Positions 43,911-52,791 of a stretch of DNA of 64,000 nt are shown here, one piece after another. The translations under genes and the position numbers were made by a program. The notes under the pieces are model-generated. The model had not been told where the DNA came from and did no database searches. It saw nothing but the letters and a program-made list of their open reading frames with translations. The DNA comes from CBDCVO01 sp965223085 (GTDB lineage Bacteria; Pseudomonadota; Gammaproteobacteria; Ga0077536): contig OZ244981.1 in assembly GCA_965223085.1 (NCBI GenBank), forward strand, positions 3,534,001 through 3,598,000, written 5' to 3'. Within the stretch, counting starts at the first letter, position 1; each line of letters begins with the position of its first letter.

Positions 43911-46193
43911 ATGACGAGACGCGCTATCGCAAGCTCACGTGCGCTTGAATTTGCGACAATACGCGAGGGGTCTATCGCAGCCGACGAATGGTGCACCGCA
44001 CAGTTTGTGAATGAAATCGAATTTTTTGCGACTTGCCCGAAGGGCAGTGCCGATTTATTGGCGCAAGAGCTGCGGGCATGCGGGGTTGCGCATTGCCACG
44101 AGCGCGCCGGCGGAGTGGCGTTCGCGGCTGAGTTGCGCGCCGCGTACCAGGCTTGCCTCTGGTCACGGGTCGCTAATAGCGTATTGCTGATCCTCGATCG
44201 GTTCGCAGCCCCGGACGCGGAAGCGCTCTACGCGGGCGTCTCTGCAATCGATTGGGCCGCTCACCTGGGCCCGGATCAAACCTTCGCCGTTAGTGCAAAA
44301 CTCACGCATGCCGTATTTTCTCATTCTTTGTTTGTCGCGCAGAAGACAAAAGACGCCATCGTCGATCAGCTGCGTACGGCCACGGGTGCGCGGCCGAATG
44401 TCGATCCCGTTGCTCCTGACCTGTGCATCAGTGTCTACGTGCGTCAAGACGTGGTGCAAGTGGCGCTCGACTTGGCGGGTGGCAGCCTCCACGCGCGCGG
44501 TTATCGTGTTGCCAGCGGCGCCGCGCCGCTGAAGGAGAATTTGGCTGCTGCGCTTTTGCTGCGCACAGGATGGCCTGCAATCGCGCACCTGGGCGGCAGT
44601 TTTATCGATCCGATGTGCGGCTCGGGCACCTTGCTCGTTGAGGCGGCGATGATAGCGGCCGATCTTGCCCCAGGCTTGTTGCGTGGCTGCCGTTGTAGCG
44701 CGTGGCGGGGCCACGATAGTGCCTTGTGGACCGCCTTGATCGAGGACGCGCAACAACGCCGTGATACGTCTCAGGTACCACCGATTTTTGGTTTCGATAC
44801 CGATCGCAGCGCAATACGCGCCGTACAGGAGAACATCGCGCACGCTGATTTAGCGCAGCGCATTGCGGTCGCGCCGCAAAATCTACGCAAGCTGCAGTGT
44901 CCTTCTGAGTGTGAGGGTGTGCCCGGGTTGTTGGTTACCAATCCACCTTACGGTAAGCGTCTCTCGGGCGGAGGTGATCTCGCCTCGGTATATCGCGATT
45001 TGGGCGCGCTCCTAACGCGCGAGTTTGATGGCTGGACGGCTGCGGTTTTCACCGGCGATCCGCGCCTCGGTCACGAACTCGGCTTGCATGCACACCGCAC
45101 ACATACGTTCTATAACGGTGCAATCGAATGCAAGTTGCTGCGCTTCAAGATCGATGCGCGCGCACGTATTCCACGGTTGCCAGTCGGAAGTCAGCGCATT
45201 GCAGCTGCCGTTCATGCCATCGATAAACGAGGTGAGGGTAGTGGCGCGCTTATGTTCGCCAATCGACTTGCAAAAAATTTGCGTTCGCGCACGCGCTGGG
45301 CGCGCCGCGCAGGGGTTTCATGTTTTCGCCTTTATGACGCTGATATGCCCGAATATGCGCTCGCGATTGACGTCTACGACAGCACCGATCGGTGGTTACA
45401 TGTGCAGGAATATGCCGCGCCTGCGAGCGTGGATCCCGCCCGCGCAAAACGACGCCTCGATGAGGCTCTTGCGCAACTTCCCCGAGTGCTTGAAGTGCCG
45501 CCAGAGCGGATCGTATTCAAACGCCGCACGCCGCAACGTGGCCGGCGACAATACCAGCGTTTCGCGACGACAAACGAGGCATTGCTTGTAACTGAAGGCG
45601 GATTGCGTTTTGAGGTTAACTTGCGCGATCATCTCGACACGGGATTGTTTCTCGATCAGCGGCTCACACGTGCACATATCAGATCGCTGGCGTCCGGCCG
45701 ACGCATGCTGAACTTGTTTGCCTATACCGCGAGTGCGAGCGTTTATGCGGCCGAAGGCGGTGCGAGTCGGACGCTCAGCGTCGATAACTCTGCGACGTAT
45801 ACGGCATGGGCGCGCCGCAACCTTGCCTTGAACGGATATCGTGAGCCAACACACCACGTCGAGCGTGCCGAATGCTGTAAGTGGCTTGCAGAAAATCGTT
45901 GCCGGGAATTCGATTTGATATTTCTCGATCCGCCGTCGTTTTCTAACGCCAAGTCCACGCCGCAGACGCTCGCTATTCAGCGCGATCACGTGGCCTTGAT
46001 AGATGCGGCTATGGCGCTGCTCGTACCCCGTGGCATGCTCATTTTTTCGACTAACCTACGACGCTTTCGCCTCGATTCTGCCCGCCTTGATGGCTACCAT
46101 ACGCGGAATATCACCGCACAAACGATGCCGTTAGACTTTGCACGGCAGCGACGCATCCATCATTGTTTTGAAATCGAACACCGGTGCACGTAG
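43911..46193 (+). CDS. rlmL: Bifunctional 23S rRNA methyltransferase RlmKL (G2445-N2 and G2069-N7)
   Basis: This 760-residue protein holds both gammaproteobacterial domains in one chain. The N-terminal RlmL part (THUMP, then 'FIDPMCGSGTLLVEAAMIAADLAPG' and 'LVTNPPYGKRL') methylates G2445 at N2. The C-terminal RlmK part ('DHLDTGLFLDQRLTRAHI', 'RMLNLFAYTASASVYAAEGGA', 'LIFLDPPSFSNAK') makes m7G2069. Fusion of the two is typical of Gammaproteobacteria. The start is uncertain: ATG 43911 adds about 32 unfamiliar residues before 'NEIEFFATCPKG', where an in-frame GTG at 44007 could be the true start. Confidence 0.95.
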   Translation: MTRRAIASSRALEFATIREGSIAADEWCTAQFVNEIEFFATCPKGSADLLAQELRACGVAHCHERAGGVAFAAELRAAYQACLWSRVANSVLLILDRFAAPDAEALYAGVSAIDWAAHLGPDQTFAVSAKLTHAVFSHSLFVAQKTKDAIVDQLRTATGARPNVDPVAPDLCISVYVRQDVVQVALDLAGGSLHARGYRVASGAAPLKENLAAALLLRTGWPAIAHLGGSFIDPMCGSGTLLVEAAMIAADLAPGLLRGCRCSAWRGHDSALWTALIEDAQQRRDTSQVPPIFGFDTDRSAIRAVQENIAHADLAQRIAVAPQNLRKLQCPSECEGVPGLLVTNPPYGKRLSGGGDLASVYRDLGALLTREFDGWTAAVFTGDPRLGHELGLHAHRTHTFYNGAIECKLLRFKIDARARIPRLPVGSQRIAAAVHAIDKRGEGSGALMFANRLAKNLRSRTRWARRAGVSCFRLYDADMPEYALAIDVYDSTDRWLHVQEYAAPASVDPARAKRRLDEALAQLPRVLEVPPERIVFKRRTPQRGRRQYQRFATTNEALLVTEGGLRFEVNLRDHLDTGLFLDQRLTRAHIRSLASGRRMLNLFAYTASASVYAAEGGASRTLSVDNSATYTAWARRNLALNGYREPTHHVERAECCKWLAENRCREFDLIFLDPPSFSNAKSTPQTLAIQRDHVALIDAAMALLVPRGMLIFSTNLRRFRLDSARLDGYHTRNITAQTMPLDFARQRRIHHCFEIEHRCT

Positions 46194-46387
46194 ACATCGT
46201 CGCCCGCGTTGCTCGATGTTGCGCCGTAGCCGGTCGCCGCAAGGGACACCTGTTCAGCGCTGATATAGACGGGAGGATAGAGCGTTCAGCGCCTCGGTAT
46301 CTGAGACATCCTCCGCGCGCATTTCCGCAAAAAAGTCGTTAGTATATCTATACATAGTAATTTTTATTCGATAAACGATTAGGTGGG
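46194..46387. other. AT-rich leader before the exopolysaccharide outer-membrane gene
   Basis: No gene is supported. A short 33-codon minus-strand frame (46254-46355) looks protein-like but has no family match. The AT-rich part 46330-46385 (TAGTATATCTATAC, TTTTTATTCGATAA) probably holds the promoter of the gene at 46388. Confidence 0.35.
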
Positions 46388-47686
46388 ATGCTGGTGTTTG
46401 TAAAACTGCTGCGAAGCTTATCTTGTGCCTGCTGGGTGACCTTGGTGGCGACCCTCGTTGCGACGGCAACAGCTGCGGTGGTTGCGCAGGCCCAAGAACT
46501 GCCGGAAAAATCGACCGTCCTAAATCGCGCTCGACCGGCGTTTGATCCGATCGGCATACGCCGGGGTGTATTTTGGCTGTTCCCGTCTCTCGACGTGCGC
46601 GGCGGTTATAACGACAACATCTACGCAGAGGATCGCTCGCGAGTCGGTGACTTTATCACACAAATTACGCCACAGGTTCTCTTGCGCTCGGATTGGAACC
46701 GGCATGCTGTGGTGTTCGACGCGAATACGGAAATCGGTCGCTACCTAGACAATGGGAGCGAAGACTATGAAGACTATCTCGTCCGAGGACGGGGCCTTCT
46801 CGACATAACGCGCCACCAGCGCCTCGAAGTAGAACTTTCCCATGCACGGTTACATGAGTATCGGGGCTCGCCAGATGATTTCACGGGACGCGAGCCAACC
46901 GTTTATCGCAATTCTTTAATTGCGAGTAACTATGTGGCGGAATTCGGTCGCGTTGCATTGCAATTTCGTGGTTCGGTGCGCGCGCTGTCGTATGACAACA
47001 CGCGATCTGAACTGGGGAACCTCATCGACAACAGCGACCGAGATCGTGATGTTTATCTAGGTGGTGGTCGTGTTCAATACGAATTCTCGCCGCGATTGAG
47101 CGTTTTCCTCGAGAGCGACGTTATTACTCGTCGGTACGATACGCGGTTCGACCGCTTCGGCGTACGTCGCGATGCGGACGGTTACGATATTGTTGCCGGA
47201 GCTGAATTCGATCTGAACGGCTTAATTTTTGGCAACTTTGCGCTCGGACATGCGGTCGAAAGTTTCGATGATCCGCGCTTCGGACGCGAAACTGGCATCA
47301 TCTATCGTGGTCAAATTATGTGGTCGCCAACGGGTTTGACGACGATAACCGGGGATATCGGTCGCGCGATGGAGACCACGACATTGAGAGATTCCTCGGG
47401 AAGGTTTCAACGCAATTTCGGTTTGACGATCGACCATGAACTGTTGCGAAATTTGTTACTGCGAGCACGCGGCAAGTACTTAGTCCACGAGTTTCACAAT
47501 AATAACAGGCGTGACGACAATCACATTTTTACATTTTCGGCGACTTATTTAATGAATCGTTATGCACGTTTGTCGGTACAATATGAACGAGCAGCTCGCG
47601 ATACCAATGCCAACGGAATCGGCGGCGCGAATGCGAATGACTTTGCGGTCAATCGCATCATGTTGGCGGTTCGGCTGCAGCTGTAA
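46388..47686 (+). CDS. Outer-membrane beta-barrel protein of an exopolysaccharide locus (BBP2-like)
   Basis: This 432-residue protein has a signal peptide ('WVTLVATLVATATAAVVAQAQ'), then 'FWLFPSLDVRGGYNDNIYAE' and repeating strands of alternating polar and aromatic residues ending '...MLAVRLQL', as in putative outer-membrane porins (BBP2_2, EpsL-like) of capsule and exopolysaccharide loci. It precedes the Wza-type export gene by 31 bases, so the two probably form the outer-membrane part of the exporter. The frame start at ATG 46388 has GGTGGG just upstream. Confidence 0.78.
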   Translation: MLVFVKLLRSLSCACWVTLVATLVATATAAVVAQAQELPEKSTVLNRARPAFDPIGIRRGVFWLFPSLDVRGGYNDNIYAEDRSRVGDFITQITPQVLLRSDWNRHAVVFDANTEIGRYLDNGSEDYEDYLVRGRGLLDITRHQRLEVELSHARLHEYRGSPDDFTGREPTVYRNSLIASNYVAEFGRVALQFRGSVRALSYDNTRSELGNLIDNSDRDRDVYLGGGRVQYEFSPRLSVFLESDVITRRYDTRFDRFGVRRDADGYDIVAGAEFDLNGLIFGNFALGHAVESFDDPRFGRETGIIYRGQIMWSPTGLTTITGDIGRAMETTTLRDSSGRFQRNFGLTIDHELLRNLLLRARGKYLVHEFHNNNRRDDNHIFTFSATYLMNRYARLSVQYERAARDTNANGIGGANANDFAVNRIMLAVRLQL

Positions 47687-47717
47687 TGTGTAATTGGAAG
47701 GGCAAGGGTTTTTTGAC

Positions 47718-48251
47718 ATGATCGTTACGATGAAAAGATTGTTGCTGTTTTGCATCGGCTGTTTGTTGATAACGAGCTACGTGCAAGCAGAACCTGTCTA
47801 TGAGCTGCGTGCTGGCGATAAACTGAAAGTCACGGTATTCGGTCACAGCGACTTATCCGGAGAGTTTGTCATAAACGACGACGGCCAGATTTCTCTACCA
47901 TTGATTAACGATGTTATCGCAGCCGGTGCCACCGCCCGCGATCTCGAGGCTGCGATTACCGACAAACTTCGTCCAGATTACCTAAAGCGCCCGCGCGTGA
48001 CGGTCGAGGTCTTGAGCTACAAACCGATCTATGTGCTCGGGGAAGTCAACAATCCAGGCGCAATTCCCTATGCTTCGGATTTAACGCTCATTTCGGCGAT
48101 TGCTCAAGCCGGTGGTTATACTTATCGTGCCAAAACCAGTAAGGTCGTAGTTACGCGCGCGCGCGGTGACAACAAGCAAGTCACGAACGCGTCACCCGAC
48201 ACGGTTTTATATCCCGGTGATGTCGTCGAAGTTCCGGAGCGTTATTTCTAA
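47718..48251 (+). CDS. Wza-type polysaccharide export (OPX) protein, short form
   Basis: This protein of about 177 residues has a signal peptide ('RLLLFCIGCLLITSYVQA'), then the polysaccharide export domain ('YELRAGDKLKVTVFGHSDLSGEFVINDDGQISLPLINDVIAAGATARDLEAAITDKL') and an SLBB-type ending ('IYVLGEVNNPGAIPYASDLTLISAIAQAGGYTYRAKTSKVVVTRA', 'LYPGDVVEVPERYF'). It lacks the C-terminal membrane helix of full-length Wza, so it is the short periplasmic type that uses a separate outer-membrane barrel, perhaps the gene before it. A translocase-linked kinase (Wzc) is not in the window. Confidence 0.93.
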   Translation: MIVTMKRLLLFCIGCLLITSYVQAEPVYELRAGDKLKVTVFGHSDLSGEFVINDDGQISLPLINDVIAAGATARDLEAAITDKLRPDYLKRPRVTVEVLSYKPIYVLGEVNNPGAIPYASDLTLISAIAQAGGYTYRAKTSKVVVTRARGDNKQVTNASPDTVLYPGDVVEVPERYF

Positions 48252-48298
48252 GCTGCTTAACGCCGCCGAGAAAAGTGGCGGTAAGGTGTTGGCAGTGA

Positions 48299-49606
48299 TC
48301 AATTATAACGACGGTAGACAATTTTGGATGCTGGGCCTACTAGGAACCGATCCACGCCGTCTTCCAGCGCGTCGCGATAGACGCTTAAAGCACCAGTGAC
48401 AGCCTCGATGGTTTTATCGAGGTCTTCGTTCGTGTGTGAATAGCTCACAACCAATGAAGGCATCAAGACGCCGCGTGCTAAGGTTTCCTGCAAGAATAAG
48501 CTACGGAACGCTTGAGACGGTTCACCGTCTGGTCCATACGTGGCGTAAACCAGATTGCACGGCTTCCCAAAAAGCTGGAAATAGTTCTCGATCCCTAAGT
48601 TTCGTGCGACTTGACTAAGTTCGCGAGACAAATACTCTCCCTGCCGCCATAGGTGTTCAACCACAGGCTCGCGCGCGTAGATCTGCATCGTTGCGATCGC
48701 GGCGGCGAGAGCATGGGTTTCGGCGCCATGTGTCGTCGAGAGCAAGAAAACGCGCTCGTCGGGATGATTCAGCCCGCCACGTTCCATCAGTTCTCGCTTG
48801 CCGACGAGGGCAGATAAGGAGAACCCGTTCGCCATCGCTTTACCGAATGTGGATAGATCGGGCACGATGTCGTAGTATTGTTGGCCGCCGCCAAGGTGCC
48901 AGCGAAAACCGGTAATCATTTCGTCGAGAATAAATACGGTTCCGTGCTGCTCGCACAACAGCTGCACCTGGTGCAGAAAACCGTCGCGGGGTTCCTCGGC
49001 GCGGCTCGGTTCGAGGATAACCGCCGCTATTTCATTCGGGTAGCGGTCGAGAAGCGCTGCAAGCGTGTCGATTTCATTGTAGCGAAATTTGTGAACTAAA
49101 GCCTTCACGCACGCAGGAATGCCGGCATCGACCGGTGTCGTGCTCATCGCCCAACCGTCGTAAGAATAGAACGGATGATCGCCGCATAAAGCCACGCGAT
49201 CTCGACCAGTAACGGCGCGCGCTAAAGTGATCGCGGCGGTGTTCGCGGTAGAGCCATCCTTGGTGAATTTGACCATGTCTGCGTTGTCGATCAAACTCAA
49301 CAAGCTTTCGGCACACTCGATCTCGAACGGCGATGGCCGGGTAAAATTTGTACCGTGCTGCAGCGTCTTCCCAGCGGCGGCGATCACTTCCGGGTAGGCA
49401 TGGCCGAGCGTTACAGATCTCAAACCCATGCCGTACTCGATGAACTCATTACCGTCTACGTCCCAAACGCGGCAACCCGCTCCACGGGCGATGAAACCAG
49501 GAGCGAGCTCTGGATATTGATCATCGCCTTTAGCATACGTGTGGCAGCCGCCCGGAATGACGGCGTGGCTCCTAGTTTGTAACGCGCGTGTACGCTCGAG
49601 TTTCAT
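48299..49606 (-). CDS. Glutamate-1-semialdehyde-aminomutase-like class III aminotransferase
   Basis: This 435-residue PLP enzyme has the fold of GSA aminomutase: 'GCRVWDVDGNEFIEYGMGLRSVTLGHAYPEV', 'FTKDGSTANTAAITLARAVTGRD', 'AAVILEPSRAEEPRDGFL', 'VFILDEMITGFR' and the PLP-lysine region 'LSTFGKAMANGFSLSALVGK'. The heme-pathway hemL is unlikely because the gene ends a sugar operon, with a four-base ATGA overlap to the preceding epimerase. It probably installs an amino group on a keto-sugar or transfers to an unusual aldehyde. Confidence 0.88.
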   Translation of the reverse strand: MKLERTRALQTRSHAVIPGGCHTYAKGDDQYPELAPGFIARGAGCRVWDVDGNEFIEYGMGLRSVTLGHAYPEVIAAAGKTLQHGTNFTRPSPFEIECAESLLSLIDNADMVKFTKDGSTANTAAITLARAVTGRDRVALCGDHPFYSYDGWAMSTTPVDAGIPACVKALVHKFRYNEIDTLAALLDRYPNEIAAVILEPSRAEEPRDGFLHQVQLLCEQHGTVFILDEMITGFRWHLGGGQQYYDIVPDLSTFGKAMANGFSLSALVGKRELMERGGLNHPDERVFLLSTTHGAETHALAAAIATMQIYAREPVVEHLWRQGEYLSRELSQVARNLGIENYFQLFGKPCNLVYATYGPDGEPSQAFRSLFLQETLARGVLMPSLVVSYSHTNEDLDKTIEAVTGALSVYRDALEDGVDRFLVGPASKIVYRRYN

Positions 49607-50652
49607 ATAGCCGGCGGCTCGCTACCGTCCTTCCAACGTAAGTTCGTGTCTAGTTGGCCTAGTTCGAGAAGACGTTGAATGTGTTTGATACGGAGGTAAC
49701 GATCACCCTCCAAATCCTCGCCGCGAAGTCCGATGCGTTGATAGGCTTCGTGCAACTGGGCGACGCCGAGAGCGACGGTCCACGTCGGCTCGAAGCCCGG
49801 CAACACGGACTCGATTTTGCTAAAATCGACGCGGTAGCAGCGCGGATCGGGGCCACCGCCATCGGCATACTCTACAGTGCTACCGGGGATCCTTTGTTGG
49901 ACCAGGTCCGCTACGTCCCGAATGCGGTAGTTTTCGCCGCTGCGTCCGACATTGAATGCTTGATTGTGAATTGCGTGTCGCGCCGCTTGGAGCACTGCTA
50001 AAAACGCCGCGCACACGTCTTCGACGTGAACCAACGGCCGCCACGGCGTGCCGTCGCTTTTTATGTACACGCGGCCGGTCGTGAACGCCCAGCCGGCGAG
50101 ATTGTTAACGACAAGATCGCCGCGCAGCCGCGGCGAGAAACCGTACACCGTCGCATTACGCATATAAATGGGGCTAAACGAATCATCAGCCAAGTTTGCA
50201 AGGTCGGCCTCAACCCGGACCTTCGACTCCGCGTACGGCGTGAGCGGACTAAAATGCGCTTCCTCGGCAAGGATGTCCTCAGGACTCGCGGCGCCGTAGA
50301 CAGCGCATGATGAAGAATAAATAAAACGTTCGACGCCCGCTGTTTTCGCGCATTTCGCGAGATGAGTCGAGGCGTGGTGATTGATGTCATACGTGCAGTC
50401 GGGGTTAAGGTCGCCCAGCGGATCATTGGAAATTGCGGCGAGATGAATGACCGCATCGAAACCCTGCAGATCGTCGGGCGTCACATCGCGTAGATCGCGA
50501 CGGATCGTCGGTATTGGGGGCGGCGACGCGCCGCAATCGCAGCCGACGAAAAAACCGCTATCGAGTCCCACCACCGTGACGGCGGCTCGCTGTAGTATCG
50601 GCACCATGACGGCTCCGATATATCCCTCGTGTCCGGTGAGCAGTACACGCAT
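49603..50652 (-). CDS. NAD-dependent sugar epimerase/dehydratase (extended SDR)
   Basis: This 349-residue extended SDR begins 'MRVLLTGHEGYIGAVMVPIL' (NAD motif GxxGxxG) and has 'DAVIHLAAISNDPLGDLNP', 'FIYSSSCAVYG', 'YAESKVRVE' (YxxxK present) and 'NVGRSGENYRIRDVADLV'. An unusual 'GLDSGFFVGCDCGA' loop with a Cys pair follows the NAD strand, a motif I recall from related sugar-cluster epimerases. Its ATG overlaps the previous gene's TAA by one base (TAATG). It probably modifies the sugar nucleotide used by this locus. Confidence 0.9.
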   Translation of the reverse strand: MRVLLTGHEGYIGAVMVPILQRAAVTVVGLDSGFFVGCDCGASPPPIPTIRRDLRDVTPDDLQGFDAVIHLAAISNDPLGDLNPDCTYDINHHASTHLAKCAKTAGVERFIYSSSCAVYGAASPEDILAEEAHFSPLTPYAESKVRVEADLANLADDSFSPIYMRNATVYGFSPRLRGDLVVNNLAGWAFTTGRVYIKSDGTPWRPLVHVEDVCAAFLAVLQAARHAIHNQAFNVGRSGENYRIRDVADLVQQRIPGSTVEYADGGGPDPRCYRVDFSKIESVLPGFEPTWTVALGVAQLHEAYQRIGLRGEDLEGDRYLRIKHIQRLLELGQLDTNLRWKDGSEPPAI

Positions 50653-51965
50653 TATGTCGTCACCTTTGCCGCTACTTCGGTTAGTAGGTCGTGTGTCAGT
50701 AATAAATCCGCTGCCGCACGGATGGTCGCAAACGGTATCCCAGCACGCACCGCGATGTCTAGCAAATCGTCGTTACCGTCCGAAAGATTGAGAACCCAAA
50801 GAATTGCCATCTGCATCGCGGACGCATCAGTCTCTCCGCCTAGCGCACCATAGATTCCACGTTTGCCGAGTTGAGGCTCGCCATAAGGGCTCGTATTGCG
50901 ATAGCGACGATTACCTTCGATGACTTTAACGATCAAGCCTATTGTTTCGACGGCCTCGATGAGCTGCTTTTCGTCGACGAAATTCAAGTTATCGGCCGAG
51001 GTGTGGTACTCAGGAAACTGTCCGTGACGTCCACGCATCAGGGAGCCAACGGGGAGTCGAAAACCGGGCGAATTGTGTTGACGTTCGTCATAGCCGTAAG
51101 GTGTGAAGTCGATCACATGGTGCTCACGGTTTGACATGGCGAGTATGTGTGCAGCGGCACGGTCGATCGTATGCGTCCCTGAAACGGTCTTTTTATAAGT
51201 AAAGTTGCGCTCGTCTCCCAAACACGTGAGCGTCAAGCCCGCCCTTATACGCTGGATGTTTTGTTGATTTTTTGCCATCCAGGCGAGGGTGCCGATCGTC
51301 CCGGGAGCGAAGAGAATACGGTACGAAAAACGGTGCTTTTCCTCGGCCAATGCACGCCCGAGAGCAGTAGCGACAGCGATGCCGGATAGATTGTCGTTAC
51401 ACAAGGAAGGATGGCAGACGTGCGCTGAGATCAGGATTTCTTCATCTGATCCGCCGGCGAAAAAACATTCACCGTATGTGAGATTACCCGGGCCTAGACA
51501 CGAATCGATGCAGATTTCGTATTCCTGCTCGCGCAGATTCTCCCGTACCGCGTGGGCTAAGCAAAAACCCCATGCGGGCTTGTAGTATGATGTTCGATAG
51601 GGTATCCAGTCGGGGTGCTCCGGGATCGAAAAGAGATGCGCATCGAGTGCTTCTCGAGAGATTTTTTGGGCTTCGACCGGCGTGCTGTAGTTAAGCACAT
51701 GGAGATTGCTTGCGTTAAAATCGACCACACGCTTACCGGTGCCGTCCTTGATCCATGCGTCCTTAATGTTCCACTCCTCGGGCACGGTCCAATCGAGCAC
51801 CTCGGTTCCAGAGCGGACTTCAGTGATCTCCAGTGGTAAGTGTCGGTTGAGAATACCCAGCGTTTTACGCACACCGGCGCCGGTAATACTGCGGCAGATC
51901 GGATAGAGCTCTTCGATGAGTGTCATCATTTCGCTGCCGAGCGCAGCGCGTTTAGACGATGTCAT
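50652..51965 (-). CDS. DUF4910 / M28-like aminopeptidase-fold protein of sugar loci
   Basis: This protein of about 437 residues has the DUF4910-type layout: 'DEEILISAHVCHPSLCNDNLSGIAVATALGRAL' (metal-binding His and Asp of M28-like peptidases), 'YGYDERQHNSPGF', 'GQFPEYHTSADNLNFV' (late His) and a C-terminal winged-helix-like part ('LLDIAVRAGIPFATIRAAADLLLTHDLL'). Homologues recur in surface-polysaccharide loci. It may hydrolyse an amide linked to a sugar or peptide. ATG 51965 overlaps the rfbC stop by four bases (ATGA). Confidence 0.85.
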   Translation of the reverse strand: MTSSKRAALGSEMMTLIEELYPICRSITGAGVRKTLGILNRHLPLEITEVRSGTEVLDWTVPEEWNIKDAWIKDGTGKRVVDFNASNLHVLNYSTPVEAQKISREALDAHLFSIPEHPDWIPYRTSYYKPAWGFCLAHAVRENLREQEYEICIDSCLGPGNLTYGECFFAGGSDEEILISAHVCHPSLCNDNLSGIAVATALGRALAEEKHRFSYRILFAPGTIGTLAWMAKNQQNIQRIRAGLTLTCLGDERNFTYKKTVSGTHTIDRAAAHILAMSNREHHVIDFTPYGYDERQHNSPGFRLPVGSLMRGRHGQFPEYHTSADNLNFVDEKQLIEAVETIGLIVKVIEGNRRYRNTSPYGEPQLGKRGIYGALGGETDASAMQMAILWVLNLSDGNDDLLDIAVRAGIPFATIRAAADLLLTHDLLTEVAAKVTT

Positions 51966-52516
51966 GGACCTAGCTCCGCCAACGCCGCGGATGACAGGTC
52001 GGGATAGTTTCGGTCGCGCGCAGACATCACCGTGGGCGCGATTGGCCACTCGACGCCGACTCGTGCATCGTTCCATCGAAAGCCTCGCGCGGCTTCGGGG
52101 CTGTAACGGGCACCCATCTGATAGCAGACTTCTGTATCGTCATCCAGCGTTAAGAAGCCGTGTGCAAATCGTTCCGGAATATAGAGCATGCGGCGATTGC
52201 CGGCGGTGAGCTCGACGCCAAGCCATTGAAAGCGGGTGTCTGAGTTCGGCCGCAGGTCAACGATCACGTCATATATCGAACCGGCAGTGCAGCGTATGAG
52301 TTTGGATTCTGTGGATGGGGGAATTTGATAGTGCATGCCGCGCAGCGTACCGCGAGTGTGATTGTACGAAATATTACACTGGACGACGCTAGGATTAAGG
52401 CCGTGCGTCTGAAATTCCTGCACGCAAAACGATCGGGCAAAAAAACCGCGTTCGTCGCTGTGGTGTTCTAGCTCGATAAGGTAGGCGCCGGGGAGTTCGG
52501 TTTCCCTGAAAATCAT
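51962..52516 (-). CDS. rfbC: dTDP-4-dehydrorhamnose 3,5-epimerase (RmlC/RfbC) family
   Basis: This 184-residue cupin has 'TELPGAYLIELEHHSDERGFFARSFC', 'NPSVVQCNISYNHTRGTLRGMHYQIPPSTESKLIRCTAGSIYDVIVDLRPNSDTRFQWLGVEL' and 'RMLYIPERFAHGFLTLDDDTEVCYQMGARYSPEAARGFRWND', with the catalytic His of 'RGMHYQ' and the Tyr region. It epimerises 4-keto-6-deoxy sugar nucleotides at C3 and C5. It is the first gene of a four-gene minus-strand operon with overlapping starts and stops. No rmlA, rmlB or rmlD lies beside it, so the substrate may be another activated sugar. Confidence 0.93.
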   Translation of the reverse strand: MIFRETELPGAYLIELEHHSDERGFFARSFCVQEFQTHGLNPSVVQCNISYNHTRGTLRGMHYQIPPSTESKLIRCTAGSIYDVIVDLRPNSDTRFQWLGVELTAGNRRMLYIPERFAHGFLTLDDDTEVCYQMGARYSPEAARGFRWNDARVGVEWPIAPTVMSARDRNYPDLSSAALAELGP

Positions 52517-52791
52517 GACAAGTAGAAGACGATTATGAGAGTCAAAGAAGTATGCTACCCCAATTTCAATAAGTATAATGCCCAGCTTCGCAAATTTGTC
52601 GTCGAACCTATTAACGCCTTAATGAGTAATTCATTATCGGTTCTTGTGCTTCAGTTTCCGTTGATGTGTGACGCTTAATATAGTTTTGCGCGGGTCGCTG
52701 AATTAGAGCTGTCGCTCGTTACTTCTTTACGTCCGTAGGGAAATCTGCGCTGTAAGTGTCGTGCAGCGCATCGCGATCCACCGGCAGCGAA
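52517..52791. promoter_or_regulatory. Divergent promoter region between the sugar operon and the flippase genes
   Basis: The gap is AT-rich. A perfect TATAAT lies at 52574-52579 (+ strand), but its -35 partner is weak. On the minus strand TATACT with GACAAA 17 bases before it could serve the rfbC operon. No gene is seen. Confidence 0.35.

Noticed and set aside
46254..46355. 33-residue minus-strand frame before the outer-membrane barrel gene
   Set aside because: It looks protein-like, but there is no homologue in memory and no clear ribosome site; it may be a remnant.
48299..49606. Haem-pathway hemL
   Set aside because: The fold matches, but its place inside an overlapping sugar operon makes a sugar or glycan aminotransferase role more likely.
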